Shown here: one piece after another, positions 8,064 to 16,755 of the stretch
How the letters are laid out: each line of letters starts with the position of its first letter
How positions within the stretch are numbered: position 1 is the stretch's first letter
From: Natrinema marinum
GTDB taxonomy: Archaea; Halobacteriota; Halobacteria; Halobacteriales; Natrialbaceae
Length of the DNA stretch: 64,000 nt
Reading direction: 5' to 3'
NCBI RefSeq assembly: GCF_024296685.1
Contig: NZ_CP100763.1
Coordinates: forward strand, 3,224,001 to 3,288,000
The notes under the pieces: generated by a model
What the model was told of the DNA's origin: nothing
Seen by the model: only the letters and a program-made list of their open reading frames with translations
Databases searched by the model: none
Position numbers and translations under genes: made by a program

Positions 8064-8141
8064 ATGTCGTTCAGACTGGTGCTCGCGGCGCTGCTCATGC
8101 TGGCGGGGCCTACGGCCCTGATGGCACTGTACGTGCTGTGA
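8064..8141 (+). CDS. 25-residue hydrophobic microprotein
   Basis: ATG to TGA reads M-S-F-R-L-V-L-A-A-L-L-M-L-A-G-P-T-A-L-M and then A-L-Y-V-L. One Arg at position 4 is followed by about 20 apolar residues, a single membrane helix with a Gly-Pro kink near residue 15. It has its own TATA box at leaderless distance (8030-8035) and no other gene explains the 7907-8196 interval. I do not recognise the family. It could be a regulatory membrane peptide or a chance open frame; the promoter spacing and clean composition favour a real gene. Confidence 0.45.
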   Translation: MSFRLVLAALLMLAGPTALMALYVL

Positions 8142-8196
8142 GTGGGATCGGGTATCGGCGACTAACCGGAGGAGGGGGGCGACTCCTCGGAGCTAC

Positions 8197-8664
8197 TTAC
8201 TCGAGTAGCGCGTACGCCGCGCCGAGGACGAGTCCGTACGCGGCGTGGCCGACGAGACTCTCGACTGCGATGTTCGGGACGGCGGGTGCCATCGCGAAGC
8301 CGACCGCCGAGAGCCAGATCGGCATGACGACGACCGCGAGGAGCGCCCAGACGACGACGCCGTAGCCGAGTCCGAGCGCGCTGCCGGCCGCGACCCCCGG
8401 ATCGGAGCGCCCCGTCGCGACGAGCAACGCGGCGAAGACGACCCCGAGGACGGCTCCGTGGGCGACGTGCAGGACCATCCCCGCGAGGCCGCCTTCGAGA
8501 CCGTATAACGCCGGGATCGCGCCCTCGAGGACGCCGGGCGTCTGCGCCGCCATCATCGCACCGAAGACGATCGCGCCGGCGATCCCGCCGACGGTGCCCG
8601 CTTGCCAGGGCTCGAGTCTCGTTCCGGTTCGCTCGGCCGTTCGAGTGCTGGTCTCTGATGCCAT
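8197..8664 (-). CDS. Four-helix membrane protein, function unknown
   Basis: 155 residues. A polar, Thr/Arg-rich N-terminus of about 18 residues is followed by four hydrophobic segments (about residues 23-45, 59-83, 91-115 and 130-153) rich in Gly and Ala. Such proteins are widespread in haloarchaea and are sometimes mislabelled histidine kinase; no kinase motif is present here. No charged catalytic residues stand out inside the helices. It is convergent with the microprotein at 8064 and divergent from the small gene at 8774, so it is probably a single-gene unit. Function cannot be assigned from sequence. Confidence 0.8.
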   Translation of the reverse strand: MASETSTRTAERTGTRLEPWQAGTVGGIAGAIVFGAMMAAQTPGVLEGAIPALYGLEGGLAGMVLHVAHGAVLGVVFAALLVATGRSDPGVAAGSALGLGYGVVVWALLAVVVMPIWLSAVGFAMAPAVPNIAVESLVGHAAYGLVLGAAYALLE

Positions 8665-8773
8665 GTGTTATCGAACGACAGGGATGCGTGTAGCGGTATC
8701 TCGGTCTGGCAGCCGTCGTGCACAGCCGCCGCCGACGCGAAGTTTCATTGGGTCTGCGGCCCAAGGCGAGTCG

Positions 8774-9022
8774 ATGGCGACCCCGCTTCGCATCTCGGCA
8801 GGTGAACTCGAGACGGACGCGATCATGGCCGCGATCGAGGACGGACGCCGGGTCGTGATCACGACGACGGCGGCCCAAAACGAGTACGAGGTGACCCTGC
8901 GATACGACGGCTCGGTGTACTACTGCGACACGCCGACGCGGCTGCACCGCCACGAGAGCGAACGGGAGATGCGATCCTGTATCCGCAAGATGGGGTACGG
9001 TGCGGACGGCGAGGACGCGTAA
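8774..9022 (+). CDS. Conserved small haloarchaeal protein
   Basis: 82 residues starting MATPLRISAGELETDAIM. The predicted fold is small alpha/beta with a central RVVITTTAAQNEYEVTLRYDG strand pair and a C-terminal helix carrying two cysteines and a His-rich patch (CDTPTRLHRHESEREMRSC). The Cys/His spacing could hold a metal, but no known zinc-finger pattern is clear. The ATG at 8774 is preferred to the upstream open frame because the intervening sequence lacks coding character. I recognise it as a type common in halophiles but cannot give a function. Confidence 0.75.
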   Translation: MATPLRISAGELETDAIMAAIEDGRRVVITTTAAQNEYEVTLRYDGSVYYCDTPTRLHRHESEREMRSCIRKMGYGADGEDA

Positions 9023-9102
9023 CGTCGTGGCCGCCGTGGCGGTCGCTCGGCTACCACGCCGGCTGCGGCGATCTTTTCACGCTCTCGGCCGTACGGACGG
9101 CT

Positions 9103-9480
9103 ATGGCCGACGCTCCGCAGCACCGACTCGGGGAACTGATGGAGCAATCGAACCCGCCGTTCGAGGAGGTGATGAGCTGCGTGTTCGGGATCGAGACTCA
9201 CGAGACGCGGGCGTACCTCGTCCTGTGCGAGCAACCCGGGAGCACGATCGAGGAACTGGCCGCCACGCTCGAGCGCGACCGGAGCACGGTCAATCGCTCG
9301 CTATCGACGCTGCGCGATCGGGGGCTCGTCCGCCGTGACCGACGCCTGTTAGACGGCGGCGGCGACATCTATCAGTACACTGCGCTCGCGCTCCCGGACG
9401 CCAAGGAGTTGCTCCACGAGGCGCTCGACGCGTGGACGGCGACCGTCCACGACGTGATCGACGACTTCGACGCACAGTGA
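9103..9480 (+). CDS. Winged-helix transcriptional regulator (TrmB/MarR-like)
   Basis: 125 residues. Residues 45-75 form a helix-turn-helix: GSTIEELAATLERDRSTVNRS is the recognition unit and the following LRDRGLVRRD is the start of the wing. A C-terminal helix with an acidic end (VIDDFDAQ) probably drives dimerisation. The protein has no ligand domain, so it is a minimal DNA-binding regulator. It precedes thrC by 52 bases on the same strand; a regulatory link is possible but unproven. Confidence 0.8.
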   Translation: MADAPQHRLGELMEQSNPPFEEVMSCVFGIETHETRAYLVLCEQPGSTIEELAATLERDRSTVNRSLSTLRDRGLVRRDRRLLDGGGDIYQYTALALPDAKELLHEALDAWTATVHDVIDDFDAQ

Positions 9481-9532
9481 GCGAAGCGTCGAATCCACTC
9501 ACTTTTTCCCCTTCGCCTTCGTCTCGCCGACA

Positions 9533-10792
9533 ATGAGTCTCAGTCTCTCGGCCGACCAGCCGGAAACGCCTGCCGACGCCGACGAGGGCGTCTGGCTCGA
9601 GTGCATCGAGTGCGGTGACACCTTCGCTCCCTTCGACGACGTCCGGTACACCTGCGACGAGTGCGACGGCTTACTCGAGGTCCGCTATGCCGATCTCCCG
9701 ACCTTTGACGACTTCGAGGGACAGGGTGTCTGGCGCTACGCCGACGCGCTCCCCTTCGATTCGGGCGTCTCCATCCAGGAGGGCGCGACGCCGCTGTACG
9801 AGGTGCCCCGACTCGAGGACGAGGTCGGCGTCGAGGCGCTGCGAATCAAACACGAGGGGATGAACCCGACCGGCTCGTTCAAAGACCGCGGGATGACCGT
9901 CGGCGTCAAGGTCGCGACGGAACTCGGCGTCGACCGGCTGGCCTGTGCTTCCACCGGAAACACCAGCGCCGCGCTGGCCGCCTACGGCTCCCGCGGGGGG
10001 AAGGAGACGCTCGTGCTCCTCCCCGCAGGGAAAGTCGCCGCGGGCAAGATCGCGCAGGCGAGCCTCCACGGTGCGCGCATCTTGGAGGTCGACGGGAATT
10101 TCGACGCCTGTCTCGACATCGTCCAGGAACTCGCCGGCCAGGGCGAGGCCTACCTGCTGAACTCGCTGAACCCGTTCCGACTCGAGGGCCAGAAGACGAT
10201 CGGCCTCGAGATCCTCGAAAGCTTCCTCGCGGACTACGACGCCGTTCCGGAACGGATCGTCCTCCCGGTCGGCAACGCGGGCAACACGTCGGCGCTCTAC
10301 AAGGCGTTCCGCGAACTCGTCCAGGCCGGCGCGCTCGCGGAAGACGACGTGCCGAAGCTGACCGGCGTCCAGGCCGCGGGGGCCGCGCCGATGGTCGAGG
10401 CGATCGAGAACGGCGCCGACGAGGTCCGCCGCTGGGACGACGTAGAAACGCGCGCGACCGCCATCCGGATCGGCAACCCGGTCAACGCGCCGAAAGCGCT
10501 TCCCGGTATCCGCGAGACCGGCGGTACTGCGGTTGCGGTCTCCGACGAGGAGATCACCGAGGCCCAGCGGGCCATCGCGGGCGAAGGGATCGGCGTCGAA
10601 CCCGCCTCCGCCGCTTCCGTCGCCGGCCTGCGAAAGCTCCGCGACGAGGGCGTCGTCGCCGCCGACGAACGCGTTGCGTGCCTCACGACGGGGCACCTGC
10701 TCAAAGACCCCGACGCCGCGGCCGCCGCTGGCGGCGATCCCGAACCCGTTCCCGCCGACACGCAGGGCGTCCTCGACCACCTTCGCGACTAA
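9533..10792 (+). CDS. thrC: Threonine synthase
   Basis: PLP enzyme that converts O-phosphohomoserine to threonine. It has 419 residues. The N-terminus carries a zinc ribbon (C24/C27 and C41/C44), common in archaeal threonine synthases. The catalytic core shows the Schiff-base lysine K117 in NPTGSFKDRGM, the STGNTSAALAAYG phosphate-binding loop, the LPVGNAGNTSALYK segment and a C-terminal VEPASAASVAGL block. Length and motif order are normal. Its own promoter is not obvious; the T-rich stretch at 9500-9510 is the best candidate. Confidence 0.93.
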   Translation: MSLSLSADQPETPADADEGVWLECIECGDTFAPFDDVRYTCDECDGLLEVRYADLPTFDDFEGQGVWRYADALPFDSGVSIQEGATPLYEVPRLEDEVGVEALRIKHEGMNPTGSFKDRGMTVGVKVATELGVDRLACASTGNTSAALAAYGSRGGKETLVLLPAGKVAAGKIAQASLHGARILEVDGNFDACLDIVQELAGQGEAYLLNSLNPFRLEGQKTIGLEILESFLADYDAVPERIVLPVGNAGNTSALYKAFRELVQAGALAEDDVPKLTGVQAAGAAPMVEAIENGADEVRRWDDVETRATAIRIGNPVNAPKALPGIRETGGTAVAVSDEEITEAQRAIAGEGIGVEPASAASVAGLRKLRDEGVVAADERVACLTTGHLLKDPDAAAAAGGDPEPVPADTQGVLDHLRD

Positions 10793-10882
10793 CGTCGTTC
10801 GGGCGCACGACCGACGTCAGACGCGTCTGACAGCCGACTGACTGAGCTTTTTCCGCGCGTTCGTGGTAGTCGGTGCCGCGCC

Positions 10883-11236
10883 ATGTCCGCCGACCAACGA
10901 GACCCCACGTCCCTCCCCTCGATCGACGGCCGGTGTCGGAACGCGGGTACCGATCCGTCCCTCGAACCGAGCCCTTGGGCTGACCGTCCACCTCAACATT
11001 CGTCTACCGACGCCGATCGACTCGAGCCGCCACTCGCCTATCGGATCGAACGCACGCGACTCCGTACTCGTATCGCTGCACTCGAGCGAGCCGTCGAAAC
11101 GAGCGAACGACGCCGACAGGAAGTCATCGACCAGTACGAGCGAGTACTGAGGAACCGCGACGAGACGAACGACGTGACAGTCCCCTCCGAGCCGGCAGGA
11201 CCGCTGGCCCTCCTGTCGCGGTTGATCGGTCAGTAG
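10883..11236 (+). CDS. Hypothetical protein with central coiled coil
   Basis: 117 residues. The first 50 are polar, Pro/Ser/Asp-rich and likely disordered. Residues about 52-92 form a heptad-like helix (YRIERTRLRTRIAALERAVE...) full of Arg and Glu, followed by a short hydrophobic tail ending LALLSRLIGQ. This looks like a coiled-coil scaffold with a short membrane- or partner-binding end. It lies between thrC and a TFB gene, all on the same strand. I do not recognise a specific family. Confidence 0.6.
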   Translation: MSADQRDPTSLPSIDGRCRNAGTDPSLEPSPWADRPPQHSSTDADRLEPPLAYRIERTRLRTRIAALERAVETSERRRQEVIDQYERVLRNRDETNDVTVPSEPAGPLALLSRLIGQ

Positions 11237-11334
11237 CGAATTTAATCTTCCGTCGCTTTTTCTGGTTCGTTAAGTATCTACAATTCTTTAAATACCAATC
11301 TGAAAAACTTGTATTCAACGAGGTCACCGATCTC

Positions 11335-12234
11335 ATGTCAGATGCCGACTCGTCTGTCGCTTGCCCCGAATGTACCGGCAGAATCCGATGGAACGGTACC
11401 GAAGCGGTCTGTGAACAGTGCGGTCTCGTCGCCGCCGAAGACGCGATCGATCGCGGCCCGGAGTGGCGCTCGTTCGACGATGACGACACCGATCGACGGC
11501 GGACCGGTGCACCGTTGACCCGCTCGAGACACGATCGTGGACTCTCGACGAAGATCGGCTACGGGACCGGCTCCGGCTCCGCCCGCCGCACCCGACTGAC
11601 CGGCCGGAAGCGCCGCCAGATCGCCCGACTCCGTCGGGAACACAACCGCGCCCGTATCGCGACCAAGGCGGACCAGAATCAGGTGTACGGCTTCACGGAG
11701 ATCAAACGGCTCGCGGCTCGACTTTCGCTGCCCGACGATATCAGGGACCAGGCCTGCGTCCTCTTTGGCTCCGCCCAGTCCGCGGGGCTCTTTCAGGGCC
11801 GCTCCCTCGAGGGCTTTGCCGCCGCTGCGGTCTACGCGACCTGCCGGACCTGCTCGAACGCTCGCACGATCGACGAGGTGGTCGCCGTCGCACGCGCCGA
11901 CGCCGACGAACTCTCGGCCGCCTACGACGCCATGAACCGGGAGCTCGGTCTTCCAACGGGGCCGATCGATCCCGCCGAGTACCTCCCGCGGTTCGCCTCC
12001 GCGCTCGACCTCGAGACGGCCGTCGAAAACCGAGCGCGCGCTCATCTCGAGGCGTTGCTCGAGGCGAAACTGATCGGCGGCCGCAATCCCAGCGGCGTCG
12101 CCGCGGCCTGTCTCTACAGGGCTGCCGGCGAACGCGAGGAGTGGCCGACGGTGACCCAGGCTGACGCGGCCGCCGTCGCCGACGTCACGCCGACGACGAT
12201 CCGGTCGACGGTCACCGAGATCGACGAACTGTAA
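11335..12234 (+). CDS. tfb: Transcription initiation factor IIB (TFB)
   Basis: Recruits RNA polymerase to the TBP-promoter complex. 299 residues. The N-terminal zinc ribbon uses C10/C13 and C26/C29, followed by the B-reader region RGPEWRSFDDDD and the linker HDRGLSTKIG. Two cyclin-like repeats follow; the first contains LFQGRSLEGFAAAAVYATCR. It is slightly shorter than many haloarchaeal TFBs. Haloarchaea keep several TFB paralogues with different promoter preferences, so it need not be the main one. An AT-rich promoter element (TTTAAATAC, about 11288-11296) lies some 40 bases upstream. Its stop codon is one base from the 3' end of the convergent mcm gene. Confidence 0.94.
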   Translation: MSDADSSVACPECTGRIRWNGTEAVCEQCGLVAAEDAIDRGPEWRSFDDDDTDRRRTGAPLTRSRHDRGLSTKIGYGTGSGSARRTRLTGRKRRQIARLRREHNRARIATKADQNQVYGFTEIKRLAARLSLPDDIRDQACVLFGSAQSAGLFQGRSLEGFAAAAVYATCRTCSNARTIDEVVAVARADADELSAAYDAMNRELGLPTGPIDPAEYLPRFASALDLETAVENRARAHLEALLEAKLIGGRNPSGVAAACLYRAAGEREEWPTVTQADAAAVADVTPTTIRSTVTEIDEL

Positions 12235-12235
12235 C

Positions 12236-15200
12236 TCACGTCGTGCGGAGCGTGTCCGTGCTCGGTTCGTAGACCTCGCCTTTCTGTTTGAGCTTGTCGA
12301 TCTCGTGTTCGGCCTTGGACTGATCCATGCCGATCTCGTCAGCTCGCTCCATGACGATGTCGACCGGCGCGCCGTCGTCGTACTCCTCTTCGATGTCGCT
12401 GATGAGCTGTTTGAGGTTCTTGATCCGGTCGCGCTGGGACTTCGAAGTGCCGGCCTCGACGATATCCGCGTCGAACTCCCCGGTCTCGGGGTCGACGCCG
12501 ATATCCTGTAGACACGAGCGGACGATTTCGACCGACTGCTCGGCGTCGCTCTCATCGACCGTATCGGAGAGCCGAACACGGGCGCTCGCCTCCGCGAGTC
12601 GCACCAGCGCCTCGAGCTTTCGGGCCGTGACGGGAACGGCAGCATCCTCGTCGGTGCCCCTCGAGCGCAGGTCGACGTAGAAGTCCCGAATCGTTTCTTG
12701 AGCCGCTTCGGTCATCCGCGGGTGACAGTTCTGTTTGGCGTAGGCGACGTACTTGCGCAGGAGTTCGGCATCGACCTCCGGATCGACCTGCGCGGTCATC
12801 TCGTCGATCTCGCCTTGACTGACATCGAGTGAGCTCATCTCCTCGCGCTGGGTCGTCAACTCGCCGGCGTAGTTCGTCGTGATGATGTGCTCGGCGAGGT
12901 TACGATCCTTTTCCTCGTCAGGTTGGTCCGTGACGGTGAAAATCAGGTCGAACCGCGAGATGAGCGCCGGCTCGAGGTCGATCTGCTCGCCGATGGGCTC
13001 GTACTGGTCGAAACGGCCGTACTTGGGGTTGGCTGCGCCGAGCAGCGAACAGCGGGACTTGAGGGTGGCGTTGATCCCCGCCTTCGAGACCGAAATCTTC
13101 TGTTGCTCTAGGGCCTCGTGCATCGCACTCCGGTCTTCGGGTCGCATCTTGTCCAACTCGTCGACCGCCGCGATCCCCTGATCGGCGAGCACGAGCGCAC
13201 CGGCCTCGAGGCTCCACTGCTGACCGTCGCCGAAGTCGTCGCGGACCGCCGCGGCCGTCAGACCAGCCGAGGAGGAGCCTTTCCCGGAGGTGTAGACTGA
13301 CCGTGGGGCGATGTTCTCGATGTAACCGAGCATCTGAGAGTTGTGTGAGATGACGCCGTTCGAGATGTAGTTGTGTGTCCCTTCTATCTCGAGGTCATAT
13401 ACCCAGTCGTAATCGGGTGTGACTGTGTCAATCGATTCGATCCGTTCCCAAGCGACCGCTCCTTCGACGAACTGTTCGAGGGCAGCGATACTCGTCGGTA
13501 AGGACCCACCATCAGCTAACGCTGCCCCCTTGTCTTGGCTCCCCTGTCCCGATAGACCGTCTTTGAAGGCAACGACGATTTTTCGGAGACTCTCTCGGCT
13601 CGGGTTTTTCGATCCCCGTTCGTAATTCTGGTACGTCGATCGCGGTAATCCACACTCAGCCTGTGTCAGTGAAAGCGATTCTCGAATCTGGCGAAGTTCC
13701 GTCCCGATGTTTGGAACGACGTCAAGGTTCGTATTCCCGTTCGTATCGACGTACTGTTCCGTAGCCCGTTGTTTTCGGTCGGTTATAAACCCAATCTCAG
13801 AGACGTACGTCTCAAATTCGTCTCCACTAATCCTGAGTCGGAAACTCCCATTATGCCGCTCATGTAGCTGTGAGCGGATCCCCACTGAGAGAAGCAGAGT
13901 TCGGACGTTTTCGAGAAGTTCACGACTCATCGAAGCGATAGTGATCTCCCGCTGGGACTTCGAAACATGACCCTCCCCTTCGATGAATGCCTTGAGGAAT
14001 TCCGATTTCGTCGATTCAGTCGCCCCAAATATGGCTTCTGGGACACGCTGGGAATCAGACGACTGGAGAATACACGGCTCGAGTGTCTGGAGGAAGCTTA
14101 CGAACTCTCCTGCGGAACAGCGTAGCTCACGCGCGTTTTTCCCCTCGTGAGGGTCTCGTTCCGTTATAGTGAGACCGAGTTTCCCGAGCGCGTTTGCTGC
14201 GTCGTCTACTACTTCTCGGTCGTTATTCGTAATCGAAACGAATCCCATATTGTTGTCGCGTTGCTTGACGTATCCTTCTGCGATGATGTAGCCGATCAGT
14301 CGAGCTAATGATGGGGTCCATTCGTTCGGTAACTCTAGCTGAACTGCATTCCGCGATCGAGATCGGCGGAAATCGATATCGAGCGTATCGTCTCCCTCTG
14401 TAGAGAGAATGCGGGGTGCAGCAATAAATTGTCCTTCGGTGAGATCATCCGCAACGATCGGTTTGAACTGACTGTCATGCTGTACGAACAGCGGATGCGA
14501 CGGCGTTACCTCGAGCTCCCGTCCACTCGAGGTTCGCACGCGATACATCCGGGCAGGTGCTTCGCGCTTCCAGACTTTCGTCGCTCGCTGTGGGACGATC
14601 GAGCCGTCGGCCTGCAAGGACGGAACCTCGAGATCTATCTCGTCCCACCAACCGTCATCGATCGGTTTCGGATCCTCGAGATTCGATTCGACGAGATCGC
14701 GAATCGGAACGTCTCGGCCGTCCGCGAGTGTTACCTTTGTGTCTCCGCGAACGCACTTACCAGTACCCGGATCCCCGATGAGGAGCATGTGCAGGTCGCC
14801 GCGGATCCGAGAGCCGTCGGGCAATTGCTTCGTCACGCCCGAGAACAACTGGAGGATCATCGCGAGTTTCTCCTGGTCGTAGCCGTAGATAGAGGGTGCG
14901 ATGGAGCCGATCATCTTCTCGTAGATATCCTCGCTCGAGGAGAGGCGGACGATCTCCTCTTTGTCCTCGTCCGTGATGTCCATGTCCTCGAACTGCTCTT
15001 CGTCGATGTCGACGGACATGCCCTCCATGTAGAAATCGAAGACAGGCGACTTCTCCTGCTGGTCGCCCTGTTGCTCGAGCCGGAGGACGCCGGTCGCGGA
15101 GACGTGGTCGCCGGGGGTGACCTCGCCGGTAATATCGTCTTCGACATTGACATCGAGCGACTGGGGGGTCTCACCGCCGCGCAGTCCCTCGGGGCTCTCC

Positions 15201-15754
15201 TGGATGCGGAGTTTCTGCGAGTCGACGAACTCGGACTGATCGAAGTTGACGCGGAATGGTCCCTGCCGTTCACAGCCCTGGCACTCGTGGGGCTCCTGGA
15301 AGTCGCCGCTAGACTGGGGGACGCGGGTGAGGGTGCCACAGAGCTGGCACTCGAAGGCGGCTTCCTCGATCTTCGGCCGCACGTCCGTGGCCTTGCGAAC
15401 GATGCCGTGGACCTGCACGAGGGAGTTCATATCGCGGGCGCGGATCTCTCGAATCTCGGGGGACTCGGTCTCGGGGAGATTTCGAACGCGGACGTGGGCC
15501 TGGCCGAGGCTCACGTCGATCGGCAGGTCGTAGAGTCGGAGCGCTTCTTCGGCGTAGCGCTGGAGCTGTTCGGGCTGGGCGATGAAGTCGTCGGCGAGGT
15601 CGGGGTCGAACCGGTAGAGGTCCTGCCAGTCGACGTGCAGCGAGCGCTGCTCGTTGGGGTATCGCTGCGCAAGCTGTTTGATCTCGTTGTCGTAGTAGTT
15701 GCGGAAGAACTGCTCGAAAGCGTCGACAAGTTCGGAATTTCCCGCTTGCGCCAT
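12236..15754 (-). CDS. mcm: MCM replicative DNA helicase with intein
   Basis: 1172 residues as translated, of which 472 form an intein; the spliced helicase would be 700 residues, a normal haloarchaeal MCM length. The N-terminal part holds the OB fold and a zinc site (CQLC...CQGC). The AAA+ core has Walker A GDPGTGK|S split by the intein, Walker B region AAVDELDKM, and the arginine-finger block SRFDLIFT. A C-terminal winged helix follows (about residue 1095 onward). MCM unwinds DNA at the replication fork as a hexamer, so splicing is needed for viability. The promoter TTTATA lies 27 bases upstream of the start. Confidence 0.96.
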   Translation of the reverse strand: MAQAGNSELVDAFEQFFRNYYDNEIKQLAQRYPNEQRSLHVDWQDLYRFDPDLADDFIAQPEQLQRYAEEALRLYDLPIDVSLGQAHVRVRNLPETESPEIREIRARDMNSLVQVHGIVRKATDVRPKIEEAAFECQLCGTLTRVPQSSGDFQEPHECQGCERQGPFRVNFDQSEFVDSQKLRIQESPEGLRGGETPQSLDVNVEDDITGEVTPGDHVSATGVLRLEQQGDQQEKSPVFDFYMEGMSVDIDEEQFEDMDITDEDKEEIVRLSSSEDIYEKMIGSIAPSIYGYDQEKLAMILQLFSGVTKQLPDGSRIRGDLHMLLIGDPGTGKCVRGDTKVTLADGRDVPIRDLVESNLEDPKPIDDGWWDEIDLEVPSLQADGSIVPQRATKVWKREAPARMYRVRTSSGRELEVTPSHPLFVQHDSQFKPIVADDLTEGQFIAAPRILSTEGDDTLDIDFRRSRSRNAVQLELPNEWTPSLARLIGYIIAEGYVKQRDNNMGFVSITNNDREVVDDAANALGKLGLTITERDPHEGKNARELRCSAGEFVSFLQTLEPCILQSSDSQRVPEAIFGATESTKSEFLKAFIEGEGHVSKSQREITIASMSRELLENVRTLLLSVGIRSQLHERHNGSFRLRISGDEFETYVSEIGFITDRKQRATEQYVDTNGNTNLDVVPNIGTELRQIRESLSLTQAECGLPRSTYQNYERGSKNPSRESLRKIVVAFKDGLSGQGSQDKGAALADGGSLPTSIAALEQFVEGAVAWERIESIDTVTPDYDWVYDLEIEGTHNYISNGVISHNSQMLGYIENIAPRSVYTSGKGSSSAGLTAAAVRDDFGDGQQWSLEAGALVLADQGIAAVDELDKMRPEDRSAMHEALEQQKISVSKAGINATLKSRCSLLGAANPKYGRFDQYEPIGEQIDLEPALISRFDLIFTVTDQPDEEKDRNLAEHIITTNYAGELTTQREEMSSLDVSQGEIDEMTAQVDPEVDAELLRKYVAYAKQNCHPRMTEAAQETIRDFYVDLRSRGTDEDAAVPVTARKLEALVRLAEASARVRLSDTVDESDAEQSVEIVRSCLQDIGVDPETGEFDADIVEAGTSKSQRDRIKNLKQLISDIEEEYDDGAPVDIVMERADEIGMDQSKAEHEIDKLKQKGEVYEPSTDTLRTT
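13340..14755 (-). other. MCM intein with homing endonuclease and internal HTH
   Basis: Residues 334-805 of the translated product. It starts with Cys (CVRGDTKVTL), ends HN, and the next residue of the host is Ser, so the splice chemistry residues are complete. Block B-like VTPSHPLFVQHD and the C-terminal DLEIEGTHNYISNGVISHN support splicing. A two-motif LAGLIDADG endonuclease lies in the middle: LARLIGYIIAEG (about 481-492) and FLKAFIEGEG (about 585-595), both with the acidic residue, so it may be active. Residues about 680-730 form an XRE-type helix-turn-helix (IRESLSLTQAECGLP...YERGSKNPS). The AT content is visibly higher than in the flanking exteins, fitting recent invasion. Confidence 0.92.
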
Positions 15755-15780
15755 TGCACCCTTCTAAAGCCGCCATCGGG

Positions 15781-15788
15781 TATAAATG
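15781..15788 (-). promoter_or_regulatory. mcm TATA box
   Basis: On the minus strand, ATTTATA lies 27-33 bases before the mcm ATG, the normal distance for a leaderless haloarchaeal transcript. The remainder of 15789-16107 carries no gene I can support. Confidence 0.6.
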
Positions 15789-16107
15789 GTCGTATACCGC
15801 GGTGAAACTGATCGGTGTCGGGAGCGAGCGTCCGCTGGCAAAGCCGGGTCGTCGACTCGAGCCGCCGTGTCGTCTGGTCGGGGCGTATCGACTGGCCAGA
15901 AAGCACCCCGCGAAACTGAGCGAGTCCGTCTCGGGCCACGTCGACCGCGATGATCACGAGGTGCCGTCCGGTCACGGTCCGACACGCCGTGTCCTGTATT
16001 CCCATCGGCCGGCCGCGTGGCCACGTCCAATATTCCGGCTCCACGATAATGTACTCGCGGCCAATTATTTTTGGATACTGGGCGATCCGACGGTCACCGA
16101 AGCCCGG

Positions 16108-16755
16108 CTAGGAGTCGTCTTCGGCACCCTCGAGCCCGTCGGCGGCGACGCCGAGCGTCGCGATCGATCGAAACGCTTCCTCGACGGTGAGATCGACCTC
16201 GTGGACTCGCTCGGTCGGGAGGTGCGTGACGTACCCGTTCGTCGCCGGGTTCGGCGCGAGGGGGATCATGACCGTCACCATCTCCGCTTCGCCAACACCC
16301 GATTCGATGGCAGCGGGCGTGTCTGCGGTGAGAAAGCCGAGCATGTACGTCCCCTCGTTGGGGAACTCGACGAGTTTCACGTCCTGGAACTGCTCGGTGT
16401 CGTCGTCGACTAACACCTTGCTCGCCTGCCGGATGCTCTCGTAGACGGTGCTCACGCCCGGAACGGACTCCATCGTCGCGTGGACGCGACTCGAGACGTA
16501 CGCGCCGGGGGTGTACTCCGCGACGATCCCGATCAGGACGAAGAGACCGAGCAACGAGCCAAGGGTTACGATCTCGATGATCGGCGCCGGTGGGTCATTG
16601 GGCCAGATGAACCGTACGCCGGCGGTCACCGGTGTGAGGGCGTTGAGAATGAAGTTGACGACGACGAGAACGACGAGCAGGGTCGCGACCAGCGGAATCG
16701 TGATGACGACCCCGTTCACGAGCCATCGTTTGAGTCGTCCGGCGAGACCTACCAT
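16108..16755 (-). CDS. DUF502-type membrane protein
   Basis: 215 residues. Two membrane segments (about 14-40 and 60-82) flank a short outside loop. The central part carries the family's recognisable GxxVSSRVHATMESVPGVSTVYESIRQ block, and the rest is a soluble beta-rich domain (KLVEFPNEGTYMLGFLTADTP). The family is broadly conserved in archaea, bacteria and plants (COV-like proteins) but has no agreed biochemical role. It is a monocistronic gene upstream of the mcm promoter, on the same strand. Confidence 0.85.
   Translation of the reverse strand: MVGLAGRLKRWLVNGVVITIPLVATLLVVLVVVNFILNALTPVTAGVRFIWPNDPPAPIIEIVTLGSLLGLFVLIGIVAEYTPGAYVSSRVHATMESVPGVSTVYESIRQASKVLVDDDTEQFQDVKLVEFPNEGTYMLGFLTADTPAAIESGVGEAEMVTVMIPLAPNPATNGYVTHLPTERVHEVDLTVEEAFRSIATLGVAADGLEGAEDDS

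Noticed and set aside
14429-15805. 458-codon plus-strand frame opposite mcm
   Set aside because: It covers the N-terminal MCM domain and intein start in antisense; composition is a shadow of the acidic codons.
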